From the NCBI GenBank assembly GCA_041402045.1, contig JAWKSZ010000002.1, positions 160,441 through 224,440 of the forward strand: 64,000 bases of DNA, in the 5' to 3' direction. Under the pieces are notes generated by a model, which was not told the DNA's origin, did no database searches, and saw nothing but the letters and a program-made list of their open reading frames with translations. The translations under genes were made by a program, and so were the position numbers. Source of the stretch: JAGQRJ01 sp041402045. GTDB taxonomy: Bacteria; Planctomycetota; J058. This document shows, one piece after another, positions 17,075-25,668 of the stretch; position 1 is the stretch's first letter; each line of letters starts with the position of its first letter.

Positions 17075-17889
17075 GCGGGGGGCGCGCGGCCCTCGTCGGC
17101 CTGGCCCTGCTCGCGGGCTGCGCGAGCGGACCCGACCCCGACTCCTTCGAGTCGCGGCTGATCGAGCTCGAGCGCAAGCTCGCGAGCGTCCAGCGCCAAC
17201 TCGGCGCGCAGGCTGGGCTCGAGGCGCGGCTCGAGGTGCTCGAGGCCGCCCTCGAGGCGCCCGCCCCGCTGGAGCCCCTCCTGGACCGGGTCCTGCTCCT
17301 CGAAGCCGAGGTCCAACGCCTGAACGCCGCGGCGCGGACGCCCGCCGAGGGCTCGGCGACCGCCTCCCCCGACGAGGCGCCCGCGCTGATCCGACCGCCC
17401 GGGGCGGTGGCCCCCCCGCCCACGAGCGAGTTCGTGCAGCCCCTGAGCCTGGCCTCGGGCGGGCTGCTCATGCTCCAGACCGAGGCGGGGCTCGTGCGCC
17501 TGCGCCTGCGGGGGATCGAGGTGCCTCAGGAGGCGCGGACCTACGCCGACGAGCCGGTGCTCCGCGAGCGCCACGCCCAGGCCTTCGGGGCGCAGGCCGT
17601 CGCGGGCGACGACGCCTACCGCGCCAGCCGCGACCAGCTCGCGGCGCTGCTCTCGGGGGTGCGCCTGCGCCTGGAGTACGGCGACGAGCCCCCGTCGACC
17701 GACGCCGTGCTGGACGCCTACCTGATCGCGGAGCGCGGCCCCCAGGAGACCTTCGACGTGGGCGCCGCCATGATCCGCCTGGGCTACGCCGTGGCGCGCG
17801 AAGGCCACCCCCGCGAGGCGCGCTACCGCGGGCTGGAAGAGGGCGCCCGCGGGGCCAAGCGCGGGCTGTTCGCCGGAGCCGGGGAATAA
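17071..17889 (+). CDS. SNase-like lipoprotein with coiled coil
   Basis: 272 residues from a GTG overlapping the carbamoyltransferase stop. A lipoprotein signal (ALVGLALLAGC) is followed by a coiled coil (ESRLIELERKLASVQRQLGAQ, about 25-90) and a Pro-rich linker. A C-terminal domain resembles staphylococcal-nuclease folds: LVRLRLRGIEVPQEAR, LDAYLIAERGPQETFDVGAAMIRLGYAVAR and YRGLEEGARGAKRGLF. The usual catalytic Arg/Glu pattern after the first strand is not clear, so activity is doubtful and it may be a non-enzymatic Tudor/SN-type module. It is anchored on the periplasmic side. The link to carbamoylation is only genomic. Confidence 0.72.
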   Translation: MSGGRAALVGLALLAGCASGPDPDSFESRLIELERKLASVQRQLGAQAGLEARLEVLEAALEAPAPLEPLLDRVLLLEAEVQRLNAAARTPAEGSATASPDEAPALIRPPGAVAPPPTSEFVQPLSLASGGLLMLQTEAGLVRLRLRGIEVPQEARTYADEPVLRERHAQAFGAQAVAGDDAYRASRDQLAALLSGVRLRLEYGDEPPSTDAVLDAYLIAERGPQETFDVGAAMIRLGYAVAREGHPREARYRGLEEGARGAKRGLFAGAGE

Positions 17890-17926
17890 TCCCGGCGCCG
17901 CGCGCGCTGGAACCACAGGAGGCCCC

Positions 17927-18719
17927 GTGCACCGCTCGTCCCCCAGTCTGCTCCTGGCTCTGACCTGCGCCCTCGCGGGCTGCAACCCCCCGGAGGTCGA
18001 GAGCCGCGAGGCCTTCGCCGATCCCGCGCCGGGCGCCGGGGCGACCCTGGACCACGCGGCGTTCGACGCGCTGTTGAAGCGCGTCGTGCGCGGCAGCGGG
18101 GTCGACTACGCTGCCCTGGCGGCCGACCCGGCGCCCCTCGACGCCTACCTCGAGAGCTTGGCGGGGGCGGACTTCGACGCGCTCTCCCGGGACGGGAAGC
18201 TGGCGTTCCTGATCAACGCCTACAACGCCTGCACCCTGCGCTTGATCCTCGACCACTCACCAGCTGGACTCGATCAAGACATTCCTCCGCCGAGCGCCGG
18301 ACCGCCGAGCGCTGGTCGCCCATGGGCAAGTCCGTATCGACGCCCTCGAGCACGAGCACTGCGGGCCAAGTTCCAGGAGCCGCGGATCCACTTCGCGATC
18401 AACTGCGCCAGCGTGAGCTGCCTGCCCCTGCGGGCTGGCGCCCACCTCGAGGCCCTCGAGGCCCAGCTCGGCCAGGATCAAGCCCGGATCGGCACGCGAG
18501 CCCGACCTGGCTGCGCCACGACCCGGAGGCCAACACCCTCTGGAGCTGACCAAGCTCTACGAGTGGTTCGCCGGGGACTTCGAGCAGGCCGCAGGGAGCG
18601 TGCTCGCGTTCGTGGCGCGCTACGCCCCGGAGGTCGCCGCAGCGGTCGAGGCCGGCAAGAGTCCCAGCATTAGTTACCTGGACTACGACTGGAGCCTCAA
18701 CCGCGCCCCGGAGAAGTGA
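17927..18719 (+). pseudogene. DUF547-family lipoprotein, frameshifted
   Basis: A lipoprotein signal (LLALTCALAGC) and the DUF547 hallmark LAFLINAYNACTLRLILD are read in the first frame. At about 18,255 the frame shifts. The continuation LDSIKTFLRR, LRAKFQEPRIHFAINCASVSCLPLR is typical DUF547, with the conserved HFAINCAS Cys. A further shift near 18,500-18,545 leads to LTKLYEWFAGDFEQAAG, and the protein ends SISYLDYDWSLNRAPEK. Because all pieces are conserved and in order, indel errors in the assembly are the likely cause. The biochemical role of DUF547 is not established. Confidence 0.8.
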
Positions 18720-18738
18720 GCGCCCGGGCCTGGTGCGC

Positions 18739-18744
18739 TACACT
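18739..18744 (+). promoter_or_regulatory. -10-like hexamer of a probable leaderless gene
   Basis: TACACT ends 7 nt before the ATG at 18752. Confidence 0.5.
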
Positions 18745-18751
18745 CCCAGGC

Positions 18752-19298
18752 ATGGTGCGCAGGTGGAGTGAAGAGGAGCGCCGCTTCAAGGCGGCCTACG
18801 ACGCGATCGAGCGGGTGATCGAGGATCGCTACGGGCTGCCCGTGGTGATCACCGACGTGCTCGACCCCAACACCGGCGACTTCGACGGGGCCGAGATCAA
18901 GCTCGACTACCAGAACCTCGCCGGGAGATGGTTCTGTTCGTGCTCGCCCACCTGTTCGGGCACACACCGTGCAGTGGTCGGTGATCGAGCGCGCCCGCGA
19001 GCTGGGATCACCCTACGCCACGGTGGCCCCGCCGGACGAGCTGTTCGAGGCGGTGCGCGTCTACGAGCGCGACGCTTCGCGCCTGGCGCTGCAGCTGTTC
19101 CACGAAGCGGGCGTGCGCGACTGACGGCCGCCCAGCGACTGGCCGCCGCGGACCGGGAAAGAGCCACTGAGCATTTCTACCGCACGGGAGAGCGGGTCGA
19201 CTTCCGCCAGTTCTACGAGCCGGGGAGCCCCGTGTTGACCCTGCTCGAGATCCCGGCCTTCACGCCCAAGCGCTGGTCTCTCGCGCTTCAGCTTCTAG
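18752..19298 (+). pseudogene. Conserved-looking unknown protein with HLFGH motif, frameshifted
   Basis: Starts MVRRWSEEERRFKAAYDAIERVIEDRYGLPVVITDVLDPNTGDFDGAEIKLDY. A missing G near 18,930 and an extra AC near 18,965 then interrupt the frame. Read through, it gives EMVLFVLAHLFGHTVQWSVIERARELG, VYERDASRLALQLFHEAGVRD and, after one more missing C near 19,123, ATEHFYRTGERVDFRQFYEPGSP and FTPKRW. LAHLFGH sits where a zincin would have HExxH but lacks the Glu, so protease activity is not supported. It ends tail-to-tail with the minus-strand region. I do not recognise the family. Confidence 0.6.
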
Positions 19299-20047
19299 CG
19301 GCGGGGACGCGTGAAGCGGCGGGCGCGCGCGAACTCCATGATCGCTTGCCGGCAGCCGGGCTCGCCGCCGAACACCCAGGTCAGGGTTGCGCACGGGTCG
19401 CCGCTGGCGACGCTGGGGGGCGTTGTCCGCGACGGACTTCGCCAGGGCGGAGTCGACGAGCTCGCGCACGCACCAGCGCGCCCAGCCGCCGGACAGGTCC
19501 GGGTCGCGCACGTGCTCATGAGCGCCGGCCTGCCGTGCGCGCGCCGCGAGGATCCGCTCGCTGGGGACACCGGGCTGTTCCCCAGCTCGCTGAGCGCGTA
19601 GAGGTGGGCTGATCGCGGCCAGGTGTCCCAGGGGCCAGCGGCTCGCCCATGAGGCTCTGCGCGCGGCGGAGATCGCCGCGGCCCTGCGGGACGAGGCGGA
19701 AGTCCGAGCGGCGCCCTGCCCACCCCGACCAACTCGGCGAACGGCTCGAACGGCGCGGGCTCCTGCGTCACCTCGGTAGATCAGAGCTTGACCTCGCGAT
19801 CGAGCGGACCCAGGTCCTTGAGGACCGGGAGCACCGTCGCGGTGTGCCGCGAGCAGAGGTAGCCGGGATGTTCCTCGAAGAGGTCGCCCCTCTTCCCGAC
19901 CCGGGTGCCGATCTGGGCCATGACCAGCACCCCGCGAGAAGCGAGCTCCGCGAACTCCGGGCCGGGAGGTTCGGCGTGCTTGCCGAAGGCGACCACGATC
20001 AGCGGGACGTTCAGTTCGTGGCCTCCGTCCGCCCTCCTCCCGCCAGC
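19295..20047 (-). pseudogene. Unresolved frameshifted coding region downstream of the kinase
   Basis: Minus-strand coding character is split over all three frames. Coherent pieces are ELNVPLIVVAFGKHAEPPGPEF to LGPLDREVKL (20,010-19,781), a possible start MTQEPAPFEPFAELVG at 19,771, RILAARARQAGAHEHVRDPDLSGGWARWCVRELVDSALAKSVADN, and GDPCATLTWVFGGEPGCRQAIMEFARARRF to the TAG at 19,295. It may be the C-terminus of the kinase, a separate gene, or both. No family is recognised. Confidence 0.45.
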
Positions 20048-21744
20048 TCACCGCATAGGCAGGGCGGCCTGGGACGTGCTGTAGCGGCGCACACGGCGCA
20101 CCAGCCACGCAGGCGGCGGCTCCGCCGCAGGGATCCCTGACGGGGATCGCTGGGCGGAGGCGGATCGTCGGCGGGGCGGGCCGCCGAGCGGCCACGCTGT
20201 GTCCGGCCCGCTGGGTCCGACCTCCCGTGGCCGGTGCGCCCTCGGGCGTCGGCTCGACCTCGGGGTCGGCCGGCGCCCTCGGGGACGGTCGGCCTTCGGG
20301 GTCAGCGGGCGCGTCCAGCACGGGGTCGGGGTCGCGCGGCTCAGGCGGCCTCGACTGCCTCGGTCGGACGGCGGGCGTCGTGTGAGGGTCGTCGGCCGGG
20401 GGCGGGCGCGCCGTCGCTCACCGCCCTGCGCGCTGCAGGTCGCGAGCTTGGCCGAGCTGGCTTGCGCGCGCAGGCTCCTCAGGCCGACCGCGGCGAGTAC
20501 GATGACGAGCACCGGCGAACCCCGCCGCGAACGGGAGCGCGGGGTTGCGTCGCGCAGCGCGTCGCGCGCGGACCACGAGGGAAGGCGGCGCCGCGAGGAT
20601 CGCCAGGTCCTTGCGCCAGCGCGAGGTCGAGGATAACCGCTGCGCGCTGGGTAGCGGTCGGCCCCGTCCTCTTCCAGGCACTTGAGCACGATCGTCTCCA
20701 GGTCCGGGTCGAGCTTCGGGACCAGCGCGGGCCGCTGGGGCGGGGCGTTGAGGATCTTCACGAACAGCGCGGGCAGGGTCGGCGCCGGCAACGGCCGCCG
20801 CTCCTCGGTGAGCATGTGGTGAGGGTCGCCCCGAGGCCGTAGACGTCGGTGCGCTCGTCGATCCGGCGGCGGTCGCCGTCGGCTTCGCTCAGCCGTAGGC
20901 GGGCGTCCCCAACAGCGTCCCGGACCGGGTCAGGGAGAACGACGGCGCGTCGTCGCCGCGGAGCTGGCCAGACCGAAGTCCGTGGAGCTTGGCAGCCCCT
21001 CGCGGTCGAGGAGCACGTTCTTGCGGCTTGAGGTCGCGGTGCAGGATCCCCCGCTCGTGGGCGCAGCTCAGCGCGTCCGCGAGCTCGATCGCGATGTCCA
21101 CCGCCTCCTCGGGGAGCGTTCTCGCGGTCCAGCCGCGCCTTCGAGGTCCTCGCCGTCGACGAACTTCGAGCACCATGTAGGGTTCCGGGGCGACTCCGCC
21201 CGTGCTCGAGCAGGACACCACGTGGGGGTAAGCAGGCGCTCCACGGCTCGGCCTCGGTGCGGAAGCGCGCCAGGTCCTCGGTGCTCGCGCCTTCGCTCGC
21301 GAGCAGGACCTTGATCGCCACCGCCTGGCCGGCGCTGGAGGTGGCGCGGTAGACCACGCCCATGCCGCCCCGGCCCAGCTCTGGGCCCAGGGTGTAGCCC
21401 GGGATCGCGAGCGGGCCCGCGCTCGTCGCGGCCGTGGGGAGCGACGCCTCCGCCTGGGTCTCCGCGACCGGAGCCAGGGGGAGGGTCTGGACGGAGTCGA
21501 ACGCGGTGGTCTGCACGCTCGCGCCCTCCCTCGCCGCCTCGACGGCCTCGAGGTAGATCTGCCGCACGCCGGCGCGGGTCGCGGGGTCGAGGCGGTTCGC
21601 GAGGTGCACCAGGAGGTTGCTGGCCTGGCCCTGGGCGAGGGCAGCCTCGTGGGCCGCTTGAGCCGTCGCGAGCTGTTCGTCGCTCACCAGCGCGCGGGCG
21701 CGCGCCCGCTCCAGGACCTGGACTTCGACTCGATCAGCGCTCAC
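20048..21744 (-). pseudogene. Hanks-type serine/threonine protein kinase, frameshifted
   Basis: An N-terminal helical region with a Thr-rich linker precedes a kinase domain: ELGRGGMGVVYRA (P-loop) and VAIKVLL (catalytic Lys). After frame changes come PYMVLE, IAIELADALSCAHERGILHRDLKP (catalytic loop), SGTLLGTPAYG, DERTDVYGLGATL, and PALVPKLDPDLETIVLKCLEEDGADRYP. A juxtamembrane basic stretch and one membrane helix (LVIVLAAVGL) follow, so it is a transmembrane receptor-like kinase. The start is taken as GTG at 21,744; TTG at 21,759 is also possible. At least four frame changes are needed, all preserving conserved motifs, so assembly indels are likely. Confidence 0.85.
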
Positions 21745-21847
21745 GACGGACCTTACCAAGGGTGCTGGATCCAGGTTCCACGTTCAAGGCAAACGAGGAG
21801 TCCGGGACGACACCGGCCCCTGGGCGGGGTGGTAGGCTGAGGTCCGC

Positions 21848-21920
21848 GGGCCCATAGCTCAACGGTTAGAGCAGGGGACTCATAATCTCTTGGTTCCAGG
21901 TTCGAATCCTGGTGGGCCCA
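21848..21920 (+). tRNA. tRNA with CAU anticodon, probably tRNA-Ile2 (lysidine type), else elongator Met
   Basis: 73 nt with a complete cloverleaf. The acceptor pairs GGGCCCA with TGGGCCC, D arm GCTC/GAGC, anticodon arm GGGGA-CTCATAA-TCTCT, and T arm CCAGG-TTCGAAT-CCTGG. The discriminator is A and CCA is not encoded. The anticodon CAT is at 21881-21883. The D-loop and the TTGGT variable region resemble tRNA-Ile(CAU), which TilS converts to decode AUA. Elongator Met cannot be excluded. Confidence 0.93.
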
Positions 21921-21930
21921 TTGAGTTTGC

Positions 21931-21962
21931 AGGGCTCCGCGCGGCTTCGCGCGGGGCCTTGT
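21931..21962 (+). terminator. Hairpin after the CAU tRNA
   Basis: About 11-13 bp stem around loop GCTT (GGCTCCGCGCG pairing with CGCGCGGGGCC), 10 nt after the tRNA, followed by TTGTGT. Confidence 0.65.
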
Positions 21963-22513
21963 GTCGTTCCGGACTCCACGCAAGTGCAGCGAAATGCACA
22001 GAGCGGAACCGTTCTGGGCACGTTCCTGGGCACAGCGGGCGAGGCTCATGCAGGGGCAACGCGAACCGCACCGCCGGGGTTCTGAATCGCTTGGCCGTTG
22101 CTCGCGGACGTGAGCTCTGCGCACCTCACGCCCCTGCGCGGCGAGCTGCTCGAGCGCAGCTCCCGCGGACCAGCGGGGGTCGCCCTCGCGGACGCTGACC
22201 CAACGACAACACGCCCCAGGCGGCAACCTCGAGCGCGTGGCGAGCAGGCCAACAGGGGCCTGGGTAGGTTTGAACCCCTCCCAGCCTACCGGCCTGTTCG
22301 GGTCGGATCCAGCGCTGACCCCTCCAGGACATACGCAGCCCGAACGTCGGCCACTCGAAACCTAACGTTGGCCAAATGCGCGGCGGTGTGCTGCGTTCGC
22401 GCATGAAGTCGTAAGCGTTTGCTTCAAAACGACTTTTGGCTTGCTTGGCGGTGCCCCCCGCAGGAGCAGCCCTGGGGCGGAGTCCGGTCGGCGGGTGATC
22501 GGAACGAGATCGC
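21963..22513. other. Low-GC gap after the tRNA
   Basis: About 550 bases with lower GC and no convincing gene. On the minus strand a stretch reading ARCAQERAQNGSALCISLHL is Cys/Gln-rich like some recombinase C-terminal tails. No catalytic part is present, so I do not call an integrase. Confidence 0.4.
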
Positions 22514-23314
22514 TCAGGCGAACCCAAACACGAAGCGCACGTTCTCCGCGCCGAAGCGCTTGGCCCATGCCTTGGCCATCTCCACCATCATCCACTCCGT
22601 CGGTTCCATCGGTTCTTCCCAGGCGCACCTGACGAACGTGGGTTCACTCGGGCGATCGCCTCGCGCTCGCATGGCGAGCGCTTGCTGAACCGATAGTCGC
22701 GTGCCATCGATGTGCGTGTGGCCACAGTCCCTGGGTGATCCCGCGAAGCCCGCGGCAGCCCATTCGGACCAGTCATCCCACGTGACGTCGGCACGAACAC
22801 CGAGCTTGCCCCAGCCTTCGTAGGCGAGCACTTCGGACGCGAGAAGCCAGCTGTGGCTGTGGTTGCCCATGTATTTGTTCTCGCCTGGGGGGGCTTCGGG
22901 TGAGAAACTGGGACAGGACCACCCGTCCGGGAGTCCACGAGGGGCGCTGATAGGCACTACGCGCTCCCTGTTTTGCACGTCCGCCAATCTCGCGAACGTC
23001 GCGTAGTCTTGGCCGTAGAACCATGGCTCCGGTACTTCAGCCAAGGTGGTCGCCAACCAGGGGCCGGCGCTGGGATCCCCCTCTCGCCCCGGCCGGGGAA
23101 GGAAGGCGCGACGCCAGCCGGGCTCTCGTGGAATGGAGCTCTCCTCGATAGCCACCGTCTCCCAGGGACCCTGCCGGATCTCGATCCCCTCCAGCTCGGG
23201 CCAGCGCTCCGGCTCAGTCTCCAGTTCCCGCACGAGCTGTTGAACGACGCCGTCGTTTCGCGCGTAGCCACTGACTGCGCGGAGCTGCACGCTCAGGTAA
23301 ATGTCAGTACTCAT
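22514..23314 (-). CDS. Unknown protein of a mobile-element remnant
   Basis: 266 residues, cytoplasmic, with codon use visibly less GC-rich than its neighbours. It begins MSTDIYLSVQLRAVSGYARNDGVVQQLV and contains FLPRPGREGDP, WFYGQDYATFARLADVQNRE, KYMGNHSHSWLLASEVLAYEGWGK and a C-terminus MMVEMAKAWAKRFGAENVRFVFGFA. Paired Trp/Tyr and a His-rich NHSHSW may form a binding site. I do not recognise a family. Similar-looking proteins occur in phage and plasmid gene sets, but that is an impression. It lies between a CAU tRNA and a broken phage-type DNA polymerase, which supports foreign origin. Confidence 0.65.
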   Translation of the reverse strand: MSTDIYLSVQLRAVSGYARNDGVVQQLVRELETEPERWPELEGIEIRQGPWETVAIEESSIPREPGWRRAFLPRPGREGDPSAGPWLATTLAEVPEPWFYGQDYATFARLADVQNRERVVPISAPRGLPDGWSCPSFSPEAPPGENKYMGNHSHSWLLASEVLAYEGWGKLGVRADVTWDDWSEWAAAGFAGSPRDCGHTHIDGTRLSVQQALAMRARGDRPSEPTFVRCAWEEPMEPTEWMMVEMAKAWAKRFGAENVRFVFGFA

Positions 23315-23332
23315 TCCGCACCTCTACGTGTC

Positions 23333-23645
23333 CTAGCAGCGCGCCACTTTCCTTCGGCTCCCCTCCGCCCAATCGGGCTGGGCTGCGAGTAGCTGTTCGA
23401 TCTCGCGGCAGTCGGCCTCGGCCTGCTCTTCCCACCTCGACGAGGAACTCGCCGTGCACTGTGAGGACGATCTCGAAGCCGCGCGCCGCGACCAGGCGTA
23501 TGCCGTGCACGAGCACGTCCCGGGCTACCGCCTGGGTGACGTTCTCTGAGAGCTTGCCGCCGTAGGTCTCGGCGCGGAACACCACGCCGTTCTTCACCCA
23601 GTCGAAGACGACCGCCTGGCCGTGCTCGGCTGGGCCCCACCTTCC
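23333..23645 (-). pseudogene. C-terminal remnant of a phage-type family A DNA polymerase
   Basis: The fragment reads AEHGQAVVFDWVKNGVVFRAETYGGKLSENVTQAVARDVL, then GFEIVLTVHGEFLVE. After a frameshift near 23,430 it continues EEQAEADCREIEQLLAAQPDWAEG. ETYGGKLxENxTQAxARD and LTVHDE are hallmarks of the palm of Pol I-like phage polymerases. Here the motif C Asp is Gly (VHGE), so the catalytic metal ligand is gone. The fingers, thumb and exonuclease parts are absent. The fragment begins right after the stop of the YkgJ-type gene. It is decayed mobile-element DNA. Confidence 0.82.
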
Positions 23646-23655
23646 CGCTAAGCGC

Positions 23656-24198
23656 TTACGTCTCGCCAGCGGCGGCGATCAAGCCCCACGTGGCGAGGAT
23701 CGTCCAGGCGAAGTTCTGGGGGCCCAGGTCGGCCACCTGAGCGAAGGGCCCGCGCAGTCGGCGCAGCGGCACGTCGCGCGCGCGCGCGCGGAACTGGACG
23801 TTGAAGCGCGCGAGCCCCTGGGAGCTGAGCACCCAATGCAGGTATTCCAGCACGCGGCCGAGCGGCTCGACCTCTGCGCCCTGGGGGAGCTCGACGATCT
23901 CCAGCGAGAAGTCTGCGGCGACCGCTTGCTCGGGCGGGAGACCGGCGAGCTCGTCCTCGACCGTGCGCGCGAGGAAGCCGCAGCGGTCGGGGCGCAGCTC
24001 CGCGCCCCAGTGGTCGCTCAGCAACCACAGGCACTCGAAGTTCCGGCAGCCCTGGGGGCGGGTGGCGTAGATCCCGCAGCCCTTTGGCTTGGCGTGCTGA
24101 CAGCGCTCGAAGGCGGCGAACACCCCGGCCAGCGGCATGGCGGTGGGCCCGCAGCAGGCGGTGCAGTCGCCGCAGGTCTTCTCCTCGGAGGCGCTCAC
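23656..24198 (-). CDS. YkgJ-type Cys-cluster protein
   Basis: 180 residues. The N-terminus has the Cys cluster of the YkgJ / zinc- or iron-chelating domain family: KTCGDCTACCGPTAMPL, FERCQHAKPKGCGIYATRPQGCRNFECLWL. The rest is helical, ending FAWTILATWGLIAAAGET. Family members are small metal-binding proteins whose partners are mostly unknown. The GTG start overlaps the hemF stop as GTGA, so it is translated with hemF. That pairing hints at a role in iron or haem metabolism, by inference. There is no signal peptide. Confidence 0.85.
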   Translation of the reverse strand: MSASEEKTCGDCTACCGPTAMPLAGVFAAFERCQHAKPKGCGIYATRPQGCRNFECLWLLSDHWGAELRPDRCGFLARTVEDELAGLPPEQAVAADFSLEIVELPQGAEVEPLGRVLEYLHWVLSSQGLARFNVQFRARARDVPLRRLRGPFAQVADLGPQNFAWTILATWGLIAAAGET

Positions 24199-25079
24199 CA
24201 GGCCCGCGGCTCCCCCCGCACGCAGGTCAGGAGCGCGTGCTCGGGCGTCCCGGGGGCGGGCTCGGCCTGGTAGTCCCAGCGCACGCGCGCGGGGAGCGAG
24301 ACGAAGATGCTCTCGGTGCGCCCGCCGGTCTGCAATCCGAACTTCGTGCCGCGGTCGTGGATCAGGTTGAACTCGACGTAGCGCCCGCGGCGCTGGAGCT
24401 GCCAGCGCTCCTGCTCGGGGGTGAAGGGCGCGTCCTTGCGCCGGGCCACGATCTCTACGTAGGCCGTGAGCAGGTTCCTGCCGAGGTCCTCCACGAAGGC
24501 GTAGAGCGCCTCGGGGTCGCCGCGCAGGTGGTCGTAGAAGATCCCCCCGATCCCGCGCGCCTCCCCGCGGTGCGGGAGGTAGAAGTAGCGGTCGCACCAC
24601 GCCTTCCAGGCCGGGTAGTCGGCGACCTCGTGGCGGGCGCACACCTGCTTGATCGCCGCGTGGAACTGGGCGGCGTCCTCCTCGTAGAGGTAGTAGGGCG
24701 TCATGTCCAGCCCGCCGCCGAACCACCAGGCGTCCCCGGCCTCGAAGTAGCGCACGTTGGCGTGCATGGTCGGGGCGTGAGGGTTCTGGGGGTGGAAGAT
24801 CATGGAGGTGCCGGTCGCGAAGAAGCGCTCGGCGTCGACCTTCAGGTGCTCCTTGAGCAGCGCGGGCGCGGGGCCGTGGACCTCCGAGAAGTTGATCGCG
24901 CCCTTCTCGATCACCGCGCCGTCGGTGAGCACGCGGGTCAGCCCCCCGCCGCCCTCCGGGCGCTCCCACGCGTCGCGGCCGAAGCGCGCGCGCCCGTCGA
25001 GGGCCTCGAGCTGCCCGCAGAGTCGCTCCTGCACGTCGCGGAACAGCGCCGCCGCGCGCGCGGTCATGGGGGCGGACAT
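24195..25079 (-). CDS. hemF: Oxygen-dependent coproporphyrinogen III oxidase
   Basis: 294 residues. It decarboxylates two propionates of coproporphyrinogen III to vinyls using O2, giving protoporphyrinogen IX in haem synthesis. Conserved stretches are EKGAINFSEVHG, ATGTSMIFHPQNPHAPTMHANVRYFEAG, WWFGGGLDMTPYY, KAWCDRYFYLPHRGEARGIGGIFYD, RGRYVEFNLIHDRGTKFGLQTGGRTESIFVSLP. The length is normal. The ATG at 25079 is preceded by GAGGAGG; an upstream in-frame extension would overlap the promoter. It is co-translated with the YkgJ-type gene downstream. Its presence implies aerobic haem synthesis. Confidence 0.96.
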   Translation of the reverse strand: MSAPMTARAAALFRDVQERLCGQLEALDGRARFGRDAWERPEGGGGLTRVLTDGAVIEKGAINFSEVHGPAPALLKEHLKVDAERFFATGTSMIFHPQNPHAPTMHANVRYFEAGDAWWFGGGLDMTPYYLYEEDAAQFHAAIKQVCARHEVADYPAWKAWCDRYFYLPHRGEARGIGGIFYDHLRGDPEALYAFVEDLGRNLLTAYVEIVARRKDAPFTPEQERWQLQRRGRYVEFNLIHDRGTKFGLQTGGRTESIFVSLPARVRWDYQAEPAPGTPEHALLTCVRGEPRAW

Positions 25080-25107
25080 GGGACCTCCTCGCCCTTGCGG
25101 TGGCGTG

Positions 25108-25113
25108 ATTCTA
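25108..25113 (-). promoter_or_regulatory. -10-like hexamer of hemF
   Basis: TAGAAT on the minus strand, 28 nt before the hemF ATG, back to back with the plus-strand hexamer at 25129-25134. Confidence 0.55.
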
Positions 25114-25128
25114 TGCGCCCCGCTGTGG

Positions 25129-25134
25129 TAGCGT
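25129..25134 (+). promoter_or_regulatory. -10-like hexamer of the lipoprotein gene
   Basis: TAGCGT, 22 nt before the ATG at 25157, with AGGGAGAG as ribosome site. Confidence 0.4.
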
Positions 25135-25156
25135 AACCGCACAGGGAGAGAGGCCT

Positions 25157-25621
25157 ATGCGGCGCGCCGCCTTGGCATTGTCTGCGGCCCTGGTGCTCCT
25201 CTCGAGCGCCGGCTGTCCGTCGGTGAGCGTGGTGTCCGCCACCTCGCCGCGCCCCGAGGACTGCGTCCTGATCGTGCACTCCAAGGTCTCGGGCCTGGCC
25301 CACGTGCCCGCGCGGTGCCGGGTCGTGGCCGAGTTCGGCGAGTGGCGCGGCGAGGGCGGGACCCCCATGGTCCGCAACGTCCCAGAGCCCCAGGACGTGT
25401 TCTCCGAGGTCCGGCGCTGGGAGCGCAGCTACTCGGGGATCCCTGAGGGTCAGCTCCGCGTGCGCTTCATGTATCAACACGAGGTGCTCGACGAGCAGTA
25501 CTTCGCGGCCCCCGAGTTCAACGAGGACTCCCTCGAGCGCCAGCTCTTCTGGCCCGAGGAGCAGGGCGGCGACTGGCCGAGCCCCAGCCAGCGGGGGAAC
25601 TTCCCCTCCCAGCCGCGCTGA
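25157..25621 (+). CDS. Small lipoprotein of unknown function
   Basis: 154 residues. The lipoprotein signal is MRRAALALSAALVLLSSAGC (Cys20). The mature part is a mixed domain with two further Cys (EDCVLIVHSKVSG and ARCRVVAEFGEW) that could form a disulfide, and a C-terminus RVRFMYQHEVLDEQYFAAPEF followed by a Gln/Pro/Ser-rich tail. No family is recognised. It is divergent from hemF and 47 nt upstream of the LpxH-like gene, so it may share its transcript. Confidence 0.72.
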   Translation: MRRAALALSAALVLLSSAGCPSVSVVSATSPRPEDCVLIVHSKVSGLAHVPARCRVVAEFGEWRGEGGTPMVRNVPEPQDVFSEVRRWERSYSGIPEGQLRVRFMYQHEVLDEQYFAAPEFNEDSLERQLFWPEEQGGDWPSPSQRGNFPSQPR

Positions 25622-25668
25622 GTCAGGGCGTCGACGCAACGCGGATCGAGCTCGCCCCGCACGAGGAG

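Noticed and set aside
18752..19298. HExxH metalloprotease
   Set aside because: The motif reads HLFGH, without the catalytic Glu, and the frame is broken, so no protease call is made.
21753..22226. Integrase gene beside the CAU tRNA
   Set aside because: A Cys/Gln-rich stretch resembles a recombinase tail, but no catalytic Arg/His/Tyr motifs or adequate reading frame are present.
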